64,000 nt of DNA from Sporomusaceae bacterium (GTDB lineage Bacteria; Bacillota; Negativicutes; Sporomusales; UBA7701): NCBI GenBank assembly GCA_031460455.1, contig JAVKTQ010000006.1:1-64000 (forward strand), in the 5' to 3' direction. Shown in pieces: positions 25,214-33,723 of the stretch. Below the pieces are notes generated by a model, which was given only the letters and a program-made list of their open reading frames with translations, did not search any database and was not told the origin of the DNA. Numbering within the stretch: position 1 is the stretch's first letter; each line of letters opens with the position of its first letter. The position numbers and the translations under genes were made by a program.

Positions 25214-26188
25214 CTAACCCGGATTTGAAGCCTCGTAACGCTCGTAGGCTTTGATGATGCGGCCTACGATCTCGTGCCGCACGACATCGCTCTCGTTAAG
25301 GAAAATAGCCTCGATGCCGCGTATGCCGTCCAACACCGCCTGGGCGTGCTTCAGGCCGGACGAGTTGCCCTGGGGCAGGTCCACCTGGGTGATATCGCCG
25401 GTGACGACCATCTTCGAGCCGAAGCCAAGCCTGGTGAGGAACATCTTCATCTGCTCGGGAGTGGTGTTCTGCGCCTCGTCGAGGATGATAAAAGAATCGT
25501 CGAGGGTCCGGCCCCTCATATAAGCCAGCGGCGCCACCTCGATAATGTTCTTGGCCATGTACTTCTGGACAGTATCGACGCCAAGGATGTCGTACATGGC
25601 GTCGTACAGCGGGCGCAGATAAGGGTCGACCTTCTCCTGGAGATCGCCGGGCAGAAATCCCAGCTTCTCCCCCGCCTCGACAGCCGGACGGGTGAGGATA
25701 ATCCGCTCGACCTCCTTGTTTTTCAAGGAAAAAACTGCCATGGCAACGGCAAGATAAGTCTTCCCGGTTCCGGCCGGTCCTATTCCGATCGTGATGAAGC
25801 TGTTGCGGATCGCCTCCAGATACAGGCGCTGGCCGAGCGTCTTGGGCTTGATGTGGCGGCCACGGGCAGTCACCACCACCGTATCGGCGAACATCTGGTG
25901 CAGGTTTTCCTCCCGCCCCTCCTTGACCATGCGCACGCTGTAGCGGACATCGTGCGCCGTTATCTGGTTGCCCTGGCGGTAAAGGAACAACAGCTCGTGA
26001 AAAAGCTTGGTCAGCAGCTCGACCTCAGCCCGGCTGCCGGTAATGACAACTTCATCGCCGCGGGAAACGATGCGGCTGGCGAAATTTTCGCCGATGAGGC
26101 GCAGGTGCTCGTCGCTGTGGCCGAGGATGGCCACCGCCGCCTGGGCGTCGGAAAGCTTGATCCGCCTCTCCTCGTGCTCGTTAGGCAA
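25214..26188 (-). CDS. phoH: PhoH family P-loop ATPase
   Basis: The 324-residue PhoH/PhoL ATPase has Walker A GPAGTGKTYLA (about 137-147), Walker B FIILDEAQN (about 234-242), and the sensor-like TGDITQVDLP, the full PhoH set. An N-terminal KH-like segment precedes the ATPase. Members are linked to RNA metabolism with YbeY. Translation appears to begin at TTG 26188, about ten bases after GGGAGG. It follows yqfD by 15 bp, the conserved yqfC-yqfD-phoH order. Confidence 0.95.
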   Translation of the reverse strand: MPNEHEERRIKLSDAQAAVAILGHSDEHLRLIGENFASRIVSRGDEVVITGSRAEVELLTKLFHELLFLYRQGNQITAHDVRYSVRMVKEGREENLHQMFADTVVVTARGRHIKPKTLGQRLYLEAIRNSFITIGIGPAGTGKTYLAVAMAVFSLKNKEVERIILTRPAVEAGEKLGFLPGDLQEKVDPYLRPLYDAMYDILGVDTVQKYMAKNIIEVAPLAYMRGRTLDDSFIILDEAQNTTPEQMKMFLTRLGFGSKMVVTGDITQVDLPQGNSSGLKHAQAVLDGIRGIEAIFLNESDVVRHEIVGRIIKAYERYEASNPG

Positions 26189-26203
26189 AGACTGTATGCC
26201 TCC

Positions 26204-27421
26204 CTATTGCAGGTTGATGTTCATAGTTTGCCCTATATCCTCGACAGTTTCCACCGTCACCTTCACGCGGACAAACCGGGGCTCGGCCGTTTGCAGCGTC
26301 GCGACCTCGCGGGTCAGCACCTGAGCCCCTTCGGGGATGCGGTCCTGGACGGCGGCCAGCGCCTTGCCCCTGGCGATGTCGCGGGCCTGCTCGACCGTTA
26401 TATCGTACCTTTCGGCAACCAATTCGTGAAAGATATCTATGATAGATTCGACAGCGAAGTTGCTATTCCTGCCCCCGGACAGCTTTTTGTGGACCGTCTC
26501 CGCCTCGAAGCGGGGGAAGGGCTGGTCGGCGGCCTTCTTCAGCACCAGCGCGCGTCCGCCGGCCCGCAGCGTAACCGTCACCGCCTTCCGACCGGTACGG
26601 CGGAGCACCTCCTGTATGAGGCCAGCCTCGCCGTAACTCTCGTACCAGACACGCGCCTTGACGATCCCGGCGGCGCGGATAAAGCTGGCCGGCAGCGTGA
26701 TGATCGGCGTCTGATCCTTGGCAGCCGGCGGCGGCTCGGTAAAGCCTTTGATAAGAAGATCGCCGCGCTTGACGGTATCGCCCTTCTTCACCGCCGCCTG
26801 GCCGGCGATCGCGATGACTTCGGTTATCACACCGTCCTTGGCGGCGACGACATGGGCCGGCGACCTATCCTCCGCCTTGGGCAGCGTCTTCTCGACAACC
26901 TCGATCAGCGCCCTCGTCCCGGTCAGGTTGACCCCCACCCAGGCCAGCTCCGGCAGCGCCAGCAGCATCTCCTTCTCCACCGCCTTGAGGTCGACGTCGG
27001 TCTTGGCGATCCCCGGCCGCAGCCCGTGGGCCGCCGCGACTGACGCGATCCGCCCGGCGGCCACCTCCTTGTGGCCGCTGACATCGACAAACCAAATCCT
27101 GGCTGTGAGCAAATTGAGGAAAACGAAAAACAGCACCGCCCCGACAACAAGCATCTTGCGCCGCCGGACGCGCTTGAGCGTGAACGGGAAGCCGGCGTGC
27201 CCCACAGCCTCCACGCGGCTCTGGCTCCGCCGGGCGAGCGGCCTGATGCGGAAAAAATCCGACAGCCGGAGGCTCGCGTACACGTCGTCGTTATGCTTGG
27301 CGATCCCCCATAAAAAAATGCCCCGTGCCAGGCATAGATTGATAAACCGCTCCGGAATGGCGCCGCTGATCTTCACCCTCACGGTGCCGTGCAGATAATT
27401 GGTCAGGCGCAGTGTCAGCAT
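26204..27421 (-). CDS. yqfD: Sporulation protein YqfD
   Basis: YqfD is a sporulation membrane protein made in the mother cell in Bacillus and related to SpoIV-type export functions. The 405-residue protein has a small N-terminal domain (LTNYLHGTVRVKISGAIPERFINL), one membrane helix (about 91-110) preceded by the basic KRVRRRK, and a long extracytoplasmic beta-rich part ending in VTVETVEDIG. ATG 27421 was chosen because GAGGTGG lies six bases upstream. It overlaps nothing but begins 12 bp past the yqfC stop. Confidence 0.93.
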   Translation of the reverse strand: MLTLRLTNYLHGTVRVKISGAIPERFINLCLARGIFLWGIAKHNDDVYASLRLSDFFRIRPLARRSQSRVEAVGHAGFPFTLKRVRRRKMLVVGAVLFFVFLNLLTARIWFVDVSGHKEVAAGRIASVAAAHGLRPGIAKTDVDLKAVEKEMLLALPELAWVGVNLTGTRALIEVVEKTLPKAEDRSPAHVVAAKDGVITEVIAIAGQAAVKKGDTVKRGDLLIKGFTEPPPAAKDQTPIITLPASFIRAAGIVKARVWYESYGEAGLIQEVLRRTGRKAVTVTLRAGGRALVLKKAADQPFPRFEAETVHKKLSGGRNSNFAVESIIDIFHELVAERYDITVEQARDIARGKALAAVQDRIPEGAQVLTREVATLQTAEPRFVRVKVTVETVEDIGQTMNINLQ

Positions 27422-27432
27422 CTCGGACCACC

Positions 27433-27711
27433 TCAAGTCTCATACTTGATTTGCGTGACGGTTCCCTCCACGAGAAGCTGCTCGGCCTGAAAATTACCGA
27501 TGGTGAGCTCGGCGCCGGCCACGTTCAGCTCGCCCTGGCTGAGCTTGATGCGCACGAGAGCGCCTGTATACTCGATAATCCCCTTATGGTTCTCGACCAG
27601 CAGTTGCTTGTTGCCGAGCATCGTGATCCGCGGCAGGTCGAGCACGATATCGGCCGGAATCTCCAGCAACCCGGCCAGTATTTGCAGATTGCCCTTACGG
27701 CGGCGTTGCAT
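27433..27711 (-). CDS. yqfC: Sporulation protein YqfC
   Basis: This small YabP/YqfC-family sporulation protein (92 aa) has the diagnostic ILAGLLEIPADIVLDLPRIT segment near the N terminus, followed by beta strands with NHKGIIEYT and AELTIGNFQAEQLLVEGTV. I chose ATG 27711 because GGGGGTG lies six bases upstream; an earlier in-frame ATG at 27726 has a weak site. Gene order yqfC-yqfD-phoH is the conserved sporulation cluster and marks an endospore former. Confidence 0.93.
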   Translation of the reverse strand: MQRRRKGNLQILAGLLEIPADIVLDLPRITMLGNKQLLVENHKGIIEYTGALVRIKLSQGELNVAGAELTIGNFQAEQLLVEGTVTQIKYET

Positions 27712-27768
27712 CAATCTCACCCCCATACCACAAATTTATTGCTGGGGCTGGAGGTTTAGTACAATATA

Positions 27769-27887
27769 GGCCGTTGATAAAGCCCCATCTGCGTCGTTGG
27801 TCCTGCGGGCGCTTGCTTACGTACATTCGAGTACGCTGCGCGGCGCGCCCTTGGATCCGCCTAGCATCTGGGGCTTTCTGAACGGCC
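27769..27887 (+). repeat. Intercistronic palindromic repeat (copy 6)
   Basis: GGCCGTTGATAAAGCCCC and GGGGCTTTCTGAACGGCC arms; the extra A/T beside GCCCC is matched on both sides. Core CATCTGCGTCGTTGGTCC, inner CGTACATTCGAGTACG hairpin, GCCTAGCATCTGG. It separates yqfC from the upstream HerA-like gene. Confidence 0.85.
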
Positions 27888-27921
27888 TCGGCTATTCATT
27901 GTTTTTGGGGGAACGACACGC

Positions 27922-29427
27922 CTACCCTACCACCCCGTGGCGACGGTCGAGGTAATCCTCGAACTTGTGCACCTTGACAGGGGCGGCGAACCGCATGTAA
28001 TTCGTGGCCACCACCATCTCGCCGCAGTCGAGATTCTTGATCTCATTGCGCTGCTGGAGGATATCCTTGCGGCACATCGCCTCCAGCTTGCCGCGGTCGG
28101 CCTTTGACGCCAAACCGAGGATGAACAGCGTGTTGAGCTGCGACAGCACCTTATCGGCCAGCAGGCGCGGCTGCTGGTCGACCACGCACAGGCCGAGATT
28201 GAATTTGCGCGCCTCGCTCACCAGGCGGGCGAAAACGTTGTTGCTGCCGTGCTCCTTCCTGCCCAGAAACCGGTGGGCCTCCTCAAGCACAATCAGGATC
28301 GGCCTCACGGCGCGGCGGGCTTCCTCCGTCTTGGCCGCATAGTGGGTGAGCAGTTTCTTCGACAACAGCGTCGACAGCGCCAGCTCGCCTACCGGCGACA
28401 CATTCTTCAGCTCGACCAGCACCACCTTGCCCTGCTCAAGCTCGCCCATCATCTCGCCCACCACCGACGGCCCGCTTTCCTCGATATTGAGCTCGTTTTT
28501 CACATTCCAGCAGATACTCTTGATCTTGCTGATCGTCGGCGACTGGAACTTTTGGCCGGTGCTGGCCTTCAGCTCGTCGACGAGGTCGGCGGTGTCGTAC
28601 CGCAGCACGTCGCGCACCCAGTTGTCGGCCAGCACGGACGACAGCTTGTAGATGGCGTCGAACTGCGGCTCGGTGAATGTGGCGCAGGCGGTGATGTCCT
28701 CCGGCCCGACCTCGCCGTAGTTTACCGTCAGCCGGCGGGCGTAGCCGGCCTGGGGATTGGCGTTATAGACCGCGAGACGCTCCTTTACTCCCGGATGGCG
28801 GGCGAGATCGCGATAGTACTCGTTGTGGACGTCGAAAACCAGCATGCCGTAGTTGCCGTTGTCGATGACCGAGCCGGCCAGCACCTTCACAAGATTGCTC
28901 TTGCCCGAACCGGTTGTGCCGAAAATGCCGATATGTTCGGTGATCGCCTTCGAGCCGTAAATGCCGACCGGCAGCTCAAGCACGCCGCGGCCGCTTTTGA
29001 GAAAGCCAATCTCCAGGTCGCCCTTCATCTCGGCCAGCAGAGCGGTATCGGCGTCGCTCAGGCCGCGCACTTCGCAGAAGAAATCGGGGCAGGTCTTGGG
29101 GTTGAACAGGCGGTTCTCGCCGTCGGCGTAGCAGAGCTGCTCAGCCATGCCGATCTTCACGGTATGATTGCCGCCGAGGTAAAACTCCAGCTCCTCCTGA
29201 TTCTCCACCTTGCCCTCGCCGTCGAGCTTGTTCATCAGGTAGCCGACATTGTTGATCCCCGACCAGCGCGACTTCACCTTGAAATCGTAAGCCCGGATAT
29301 AGAACCGGTCGCCGCTCTTCCCTTCCACAACCAGAATATCGCCGAAATCGACATCCTGCCCCGGGGCCACGACAAACTCGACATAGGTGCCCTTGGCGTA
29401 AATCAGCCGGCCCTTGTAATCGCTCAC
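27922..29427 (-). CDS. HerA-like ATPase (DUF87/FtsK-HerA superfamily)
   Basis: The 501-residue protein has an N-terminal beta-barrel (HAS-barrel-like, about 1-90), then a RecA-type motor with Walker A GIFGTTGSGKSNLVKVL (about 170-186), Walker B ILIVLEEAHRFLG and the arginine/sensor region VVDQQPRLLADKVLSQLNTLFILGL. This is the bacterial HerA/DUF87 group, DNA-translocating ATPases often tied to end processing or membrane-associated DNA transport. No NurA partner is adjacent. GTG 29427 is preferred, seven bases after GGGGG. It is an insertion within the usual floA-yqfC cluster. Confidence 0.85.
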   Translation of the reverse strand: MSDYKGRLIYAKGTYVEFVVAPGQDVDFGDILVVEGKSGDRFYIRAYDFKVKSRWSGINNVGYLMNKLDGEGKVENQEELEFYLGGNHTVKIGMAEQLCYADGENRLFNPKTCPDFFCEVRGLSDADTALLAEMKGDLEIGFLKSGRGVLELPVGIYGSKAITEHIGIFGTTGSGKSNLVKVLAGSVIDNGNYGMLVFDVHNEYYRDLARHPGVKERLAVYNANPQAGYARRLTVNYGEVGPEDITACATFTEPQFDAIYKLSSVLADNWVRDVLRYDTADLVDELKASTGQKFQSPTISKIKSICWNVKNELNIEESGPSVVGEMMGELEQGKVVLVELKNVSPVGELALSTLLSKKLLTHYAAKTEEARRAVRPILIVLEEAHRFLGRKEHGSNNVFARLVSEARKFNLGLCVVDQQPRLLADKVLSQLNTLFILGLASKADRGKLEAMCRKDILQQRNEIKNLDCGEMVVATNYMRFAAPVKVHKFEDYLDRRHGVVG

Positions 29428-29490
29428 GCGCACGCCCCCTTTCGCTGCCGCGGAAAATGTGCGGACACTTTTTATTGTGCGCGGCGCGGC

Positions 29491-29525
29491 AAAAAAAAAA
29501 CAGGGATTGATTTCCCTGTTTTTTA
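29491..29525. terminator. Bidirectional hairpin terminator upstream of the HerA-like gene
   Basis: ACAGGGATTGATTTCCCTGT stem flanked by A10 on one side and TTTTTT on the other. On the minus strand it ends the floA operon transcript. Confidence 0.85.
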
Positions 29526-29527
29526 TC

Positions 29528-29540
29528 GGCCGTTGATAAA
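29528..29540 (+). repeat. Orphan end of the palindromic repeat
   Basis: GGCCGTTGATAAA, identical to the left terminus of the repeat family, stands alone with no core or right arm. It probably marks a deletion. Confidence 0.45.
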
Positions 29541-29551
29541 AGCTTTTGACA

Positions 29552-30022
29552 CTACCCTCGCCCGAAGCAGTGGCGCATAGGCCGCTTGCATCGCGGCGGC
29601 TGGATGACCTCCGCGAAAACGATGCCGTTGACCACCGCCTCCTGAGTGAGCTGCCCGTCCCACGGTCCCGCCTCCAACATCGCCGACGATACCTGAGCAG
29701 CTGCGGACATGTTCACCGCTGCAATATGCACCTCTGATTGCTCGAAGACGGCGGCTGCCGCCGGGCGGGGCCGCTCATCGGACGCCGGCGGCCGCACAAC
29801 ATCGGGCGCAGGCATACGGACCGGCGCCGGCCTTTCCTCCGGCCTCCGCTGCTCGGGAGGCGGCACCCGGTCGGGAGCCGGCGCCCTCGTTTCCACCGGC
29901 GGCGGCACCTGGTCGGGAATCTCCGGATATTTGTATTCTGCCTGGCGCCGCTTCTTTTTTAGAATCTCCGGCAAAATGTAGAATATGGCCATCAAAACCA
30001 GGGGTACGATAATATCCCACAT
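29552..30022 (-). CDS. Proline-rich single-span membrane protein, unknown
   Basis: The 156-residue product has an N-terminal membrane helix (about 3-20), a basic KKKRR stop-transfer, a proline-rich disordered linker (about 30-95, rich in PPP, PAP, RPEERP), and a short conserved-looking tail (QEAVVNGIVFAEVIQPPRCKRP). No enzyme motif is seen. It starts 10 bp after the floA stop, the place taken by yqfB in Bacillus, but shares no visible similarity with it. It may associate with the flotillin microdomain; that is inference from position. Confidence 0.7.
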   Translation of the reverse strand: MWDIIVPLVLMAIFYILPEILKKKRRQAEYKYPEIPDQVPPPVETRAPAPDRVPPPEQRRPEERPAPVRMPAPDVVRPPASDERPRPAAAAVFEQSEVHIAAVNMSAAAQVSSAMLEAGPWDGQLTQEAVVNGIVFAEVIQPPRCKRPMRHCFGRG

Positions 30023-30031
30023 GACGGCCGC

Positions 30032-31030
30032 CTATTTCTTCTCTTCGGGCTTGATCGGCGGCGCGGCCGGCCCGGCTTTGCTGATCGTCTCCCGCATCTG
30101 GGTGTCGGCCAGGATATTGTTCATGTTATAGTAATCCATCACCCCGAGGCGGCCTTCCGTAAGAGCCACGGACAGCGCCTTGGGCACATCGGCCTGGGCC
30201 TCCACAACCTTGGCCTGCATCTCCTGAGTAAAGGCGCGCATTTCCTGCTCCTTGGCCACCGCCATTGCCCGCCGCCCCTCGGCTGCAGCCTGGGCGACCC
30301 GCTTCTCGGCCTCGGCCTGGTCGGTCATAAGCTCGGCGCCGATGTTGCGGCCTACGTCCACGTCGGCGATATCGATCGACAAAATCTCGAACGCCGTTCC
30401 GGCGTCGAGGCCCTTCGCGAGCACCGTGCGCGAAATGTGGTCGGGGTTCTCCAGCACGTCCTTGTGGTCCACGGCCGAGCCGACGCTGGTAACGATGCCT
30501 TCGCCGACGCGGGCGATAATCGTCGCTTCGCCGGCGCCGCCCACCAGGCGGTCGATGTTGGCGCGGACGGTCACGCGGGCCTTGACCTTGAGCTCGATAC
30601 CGTTCTTGGCCACCGCGGAAACGAACGGGGTTTCGATAACCTTGGGGTTGACGCTCATCTGCACCGCTTCCAGCACATTGCGGCCGGCCAGGTCGATAGC
30701 GGCGGCCCGCTCGAACGGCAGGGCGATCTGGGCCCGGTGGGCGGCGATCAGGGCGTCAATGACGCGGTCGACGTTGCCGCCGGCCAGGAAGTGGGCCTCC
30801 AGCTGATTGACATTGACGTCGAGCCCGGCCTTATTGGCCTTGATGAGCGGCAGCACGATCTGTGCCGGGGGAACGCGGCGCAGCCGCATGCCGATAAGAG
30901 TGAAAATCCCGACATGGACGCCGGCGGCAATCGCCGAAATCCACAGCCCCAGCGGCACGAAATGCAGGAAAAGGGCCAGACCGATTACAAACAGGACAAG
31001 GATAAAAACACTGCTCACTAAAGTCGCCAT
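30032..31030 (-). CDS. floA: Flotillin-like protein FloA
   Basis: FloA organises functional membrane microdomains. The 332-residue protein has two short N-terminal hydrophobic segments (about 5-24 and 27-48), an SPFH-type core with [25 protein letters not shown] and [11 protein letters not shown], and an alanine/glutamate-rich helical C-terminal region ([24 protein letters not shown]). AGGAGGAG precedes the ATG. Downstream of the NfeD-family gene, with which flotillins are routinely paired. Confidence 0.95.
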   Translation of the reverse strand: MATLVSSVFILVLFVIGLALFLHFVPLGLWISAIAAGVHVGIFTLIGMRLRRVPPAQIVLPLIKANKAGLDVNVNQLEAHFLAGGNVDRVIDALIAAHRAQIALPFERAAAIDLAGRNVLEAVQMSVNPKVIETPFVSAVAKNGIELKVKARVTVRANIDRLVGGAGEATIIARVGEGIVTSVGSAVDHKDVLENPDHISRTVLAKGLDAGTAFEILSIDIADVDVGRNIGAELMTDQAEAEKRVAQAAAEGRRAMAVAKEQEMRAFTQEMQAKVVEAQADVPKALSVALTEGRLGVMDYYNMNNILADTQMRETISKAGPAAPPIKPEEKK

Positions 31031-31051
31031 TATGATACTCTCCTCCTGATA

Positions 31052-32353
31052 CTATTCTTGGCCTTCGACGGGGCGAACGACGATGCGGTTGCCGCTCACG
31101 CTCACCACCTTGACCTTGGTTCCGGCTACGATATACTGTCCCTCCGACACCACATCCAGGTGGGCGCCGGCGATATCGATAACCCCCGCCGGCCGCAGGA
31201 TGGTCAGGACGACCCCCGTCCGGCCGAGGTAACCCTGGTAATCGTCGCCCGAAACAAAGCCCGCAGTCGCCGTCTCGGCGTCCTTAAGAACGAGCCGCTC
31301 CCACAGGCGGCTGGAAGGCAGCTTCTTAACGATCAACAGAAAGACGCCGATGGCTATTACCAGACTGACCGCCATCAGGTTGAGGGCGGTCATGTCGCCG
31401 CCCAGCGTCAGAAAAAAGCTCGCCAGGATGCAGAGAATGCCGCCAATCCCGAAGACACCCATCCCCGGAGTATAAATCTCGACGACAATCAGCACCGCGC
31501 CGGCGATGAACAGCGCGATCTCTACCCAGCCCGCCAGGCCGCTCAGCCACTGACTGGCGAAAAACAGCAGCACCGCGCCGAAACCGACGAGAGCGGCAAC
31601 GCCCAGGCCGGCGGTCTTGATCTCGGTCATGATCGCCAGAAAAATAAGCGTTAGCAGCGCCGACTTGACCATCGGGTTGGAAAGCCAGCCCGCCATTTTT
31701 TCCGCCCAACCCTGGTGGTACTCGACAACCGGCGCGCCGGCCAGGCCGAAATGGGCGAGCACATCGGCCCGTTCCGCAGCCACCAGATCAGCATACCCCA
31801 CCTTGACGGCCTGATAATCGGTCAGCGCCAGAATCTGCCCCGGCTCGGCGTAGCCGGGCAGCCCGAGCGTCTTGTCGACCATCGCCTCCGCCACCCTGGG
31901 GTTGCGGCCCGACTTGTTGGCAGTCGCGGCAAACTCGGCCTTGAGGGCGGCGATCGTCTTCTCGGTCGCCGGAATGGGCTCGGCCGCGCCGATGCTGCCG
32001 CCGGGAGCGATCGCGATCTTCTTGTGGGCAATGGCGATCAGCGCTCCGGCCGACCACGCCCTGTTCTTGATATGGCAGATGGTCTCCACCGGGGACTCGC
32101 TGATCTTGTCGCGGATGACGGTGGCCGCATCCACCAGGCCGCCGAAAGTATCAATCTCCACCAGAACGGCCCGTGCGTTCTTGGTCTTGGCCTCGGCCAT
32201 CGCTTTATGGACGAGGGCGGCCTGTCCGCCGTCGATCTCGCCCTTGATATTAATGACAATCACCGGTCCTCCGGCGTCGCCGTAAGCCGCCGGACCGGCG
32301 GCCAGGGAAACGATCAGGGCCAGTGTCAGGATAAATGCGAACCGGCGCATAAC
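31052..32353 (-). CDS. NfeD family membrane serine protease-like protein (YqeZ type)
   Basis: The 433-residue protein has a signal peptide (about 1-22), a ClpP-like protease domain (about 30-215, with GGLVDAATVIRDKIS and the catalytic-type CHIKNRAWSAGALIAIA serine motif), three or four membrane helices (about 230-350), and a C-terminal NfeD OB fold (about 365-433). Such proteins act with flotillin partners. ATG 32353 follows GGGAGGAAAG; an upstream in-frame ATG lacks a site. It heads the floA operon. Confidence 0.93.
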   Translation of the reverse strand, partial: VMRRFAFILTLALIVSLAAGPAAYGDAGGPVIVINIKGEIDGGQAALVHKAMAEAKTKNARAVLVEIDTFGGLVDAATVIRDKISESPVETICHIKNRAWSAGALIAIAHKKIAIAPGGSIGAAEPIPATEKTIAALKAEFAATANKSGRNPRVAEAMVDKTLGLPGYAEPGQILALTDYQAVKVGYADLVAAERADVLAHFGLAGAPVVEYHQGWAEKMAGWLSNPMVKSALLTLIFLAIMTEIKTAGLGVAALVGFGAVLLFFASQWLSGLAGWVEIALFIAGAVLIVVEIYTPGMGVFGIGGILCILASFFLTLGGDMTALNLMAVSLVIAIGVFLLIVKKLPSSRLWERLVLKDAETATAGFVSGDDYQGYLGRTGVVLTILRPAGVIDIAGAHLDVVSEGQYIVAGTKVKVVSVSGNRIVVRPVEGQE

Positions 32354-32506
32354 TTTCCTCCCAGGCATATTACTGCCTTAGTGTATTCGGCATCCGCCTT
32401 CGTCATTCCTCTCTTGCGGACGGCGCAAAGCACACAACAATCGCAAGCGGCAATATTTTTTTAAATTTTGCAACTCTTTCAAACATTTTTATTTTTTAAA
32501 GGAAGC

Positions 32507-32535
32507 TTGACCTTTTACTTTATATATGATATTTT
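32507..32535 (+). promoter_or_regulatory. Promoter-like sequence for the candidate small RNA
   Basis: TTGACC (32507-32512), a 17-bp AT-rich spacer and TATTTT (32530-32535) on the plus strand, in a gap where every neighbouring gene is on the minus strand. The -10 is imperfect. Confidence 0.45.
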
Positions 32536-32541
32536 CTAGAA

Positions 32542-32740
32542 GCGTAATAGTGAAGCAAACAAATCGCAGCAACATTCTTCTTTTCAGTCCGCAATAATCG
32601 CAGCAACTATCGCCACCCTCATCGTACCACCCTCTACCGCAATATACATCTCGCAGACGCAGCCTTTTCGCAGCAACTGACGCCGCAATATACGCCGCTT
32701 CACATTACAAGTTGGGCAGGTCGAAAGACCTGCCTTTTTT
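32542..32740 (+). ncRNA. Candidate structured small RNA, about 200 nt
   Basis: A plus-strand unit runs from a promoter-like sequence to a strong terminator. TAATaGTGAAGC (32545-32556) pairs with GCTTCACATTA (32697-32707), closing a roughly 140-nt G-poor interior. The interior carries TCGCAGCAAC three times (32564, 32598, 32668), CCGCAATA three times (32589, 32637, 32683) and CCACCCTC twice (32613, 32627). No open frame with a ribosome binding site covers it. The C-rich motifs could pair with GAGGGTGG-like ribosome binding sites; that is inference. It may be a known lineage-specific RNA I cannot recall. Confidence 0.5.
32715..32740 (+). terminator. Terminator of the candidate small RNA
   Basis: GGCAGGTC-GAAA-GACCTGCC, a perfect 8-bp stem with a GNRA tetraloop, followed by TTTTTT. 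The T-run is on the plus strand only, which fixes the direction. Confidence 0.9.
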
Positions 32741-32757
32741 CATTTCCTTACATTCCC

Positions 32758-32876
32758 GGCCGTTGATAAAGCCCCATCTGCGTTGTCAGTTCTGCGGGCG
32801 CTCCCTCGGCGTACATCCGAGTACGCCTCCGGTCGCGTCCTCGCCCTTCCTAGCATCTGGAGCTTTCTGAACGGCC
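32758..32876 (+). repeat. Intercistronic palindromic repeat (copy 7)
   Basis: GGCCGTTGATAAAGCCCC and GAGCTTTCTGAACGGCC arms with core CATCTGCGTTGTCAGTTC, inner GCGTACATCCGAGTACGC hairpin and CCTAGCATCTGG. It lies between the candidate small RNA and yqeY. Confidence 0.85.
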
Positions 32877-32904
32877 TTATGCTTGTACAAATATCAGCTA
32901 AAAC

Positions 32905-32936
32905 AAAAGCCGGTACCCTTACGGATACCGGCTTTT
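32905..32936. terminator. Hairpin terminator after yqeY
   Basis: AAAAGCCGGTAtCCGTAAGGGTACCGGCTTTT on the minus strand, just past the yqeY stop, with T or A runs on both sides. Confidence 0.85.
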
Positions 32937-32944
32937 CATCTCAT

Positions 32945-33397
32945 TTACTTGTTCAGCGCGTCCTTGACCATGGCGTTGACCGTTTTCCCGTCGGCGCGGC
33001 CCTTGACCTTCGGCATCAGGGCGGACATAACCTTGCCCATCTCCTTCGGTCCGGCGGCGCCGGTCTGGGCGACAGCCTCGGCCACCAGGGCGCGGACTTC
33101 CTCGTCGCTGAGCTGTTGGGGGAGATAGCCCATCAGAATGTCGATCTCCTGCTCGAGGCCGGCGACCAGATCGGGCCGGTTGCCCTTCTTGAACTCCTCA
33201 AGCGAGTCGCGCCGCATCTTGACCTCTTTGGCCAGGACATCCAGCACATCCTCGTCGCCGAGTTCCTTCTTGCGGTCGATTTCCACATTCTTGATGCTGG
33301 CGCGCACCATGCGGATGACGGAGAGGCGCAGCTTGCCGGCCTCTTTATCCTTCATCGCCTGTTTCATGTCTTCGGTGAGTCTTTCCTTGATCGACAT
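32945..33397 (-). CDS. yqeY: GatB/YqeY domain protein
   Basis: The 150-residue all-helical protein matches the YqeY family, related to the tRNA-binding tail of GatB: SIKERLTEDMKQAMKDKEAGKLRLSVIRM at the start, EQEIDILMGYLPQQLSDEEV in the centre and a C-terminal GRADGKTVNAMVKDALN. Its exact role is unsettled. GGAGGTTT precedes the ATG. It is downstream of rpsU, the conserved order. Confidence 0.94.
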   Translation of the reverse strand: MSIKERLTEDMKQAMKDKEAGKLRLSVIRMVRASIKNVEIDRKKELGDEDVLDVLAKEVKMRRDSLEEFKKGNRPDLVAGLEQEIDILMGYLPQQLSDEEVRALVAEAVAQTGAAGPKEMGKVMSALMPKVKGRADGKTVNAMVKDALNK

Positions 33398-33454
33398 GGC
33401 GGAAACCTCCGGAACATGTATCTGGTTCGCACGCCTGCGCTTGCCTGTGGCGGT

Positions 33455-33634
33455 TTAGCTCTTGAATTTCCGTTTGCGAGCCGCTTCGGATTTCTTCTTC
33501 CGCTTAACGCTCGGTTTTTCGTAGTGCTCGCGTTTTCTCACTTCGGAAAGAACGCCCGCTTTTTGGCAGGTACGTTTAAATCTGCGGAGTGCGCTGTCCA
33601 GTGTTTCGTTTTTACCCACTTTGACTTCTGACAT
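33455..33634 (-). CDS. rpsU: 30S ribosomal protein S21
   Basis: The 59-residue basic protein has the S21 opening [18 protein letters not shown] and the arginine/lysine-rich C-terminal tail with [21 protein letters not shown] lies seven bases upstream of the ATG at 33634. It has its own strong promoter (33692-33721) and is followed by yqeY. Confidence 0.97.
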   Translation of the reverse strand: MSEVKVGKNETLDSALRRFKRTCQKAGVLSEVRKREHYEKPSVKRKKKSEAARKRKFKS

Positions 33635-33691
33635 ATATCTCCCTCCCTCCACTACAGACCTGGGGAAGATTACTTATACATTCACCACAAA

Positions 33692-33721
33692 ATTATACAC
33701 GATAACGACAAGCAATGTCAA
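33692..33721 (-). promoter_or_regulatory. Sigma-A promoter of rpsU-yqeY
   Basis: Minus-strand perfect TTGACA (33716-33721), an 18-bp spacer and perfect TATAAT (33692-33697), 58 bp before the rpsU start codon. Confidence 0.9.
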
Positions 33722-33723
33722 TA

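Noticed and set aside
23570-27043. Very long plus-strand frames (535 and 589 codons) opposite pgpH, phoH and yqfD
   Set aside because: They are antisense mirrors of well-identified genes. High GC at third codon positions keeps the opposite strand open; their translations show no domain and no start signals.
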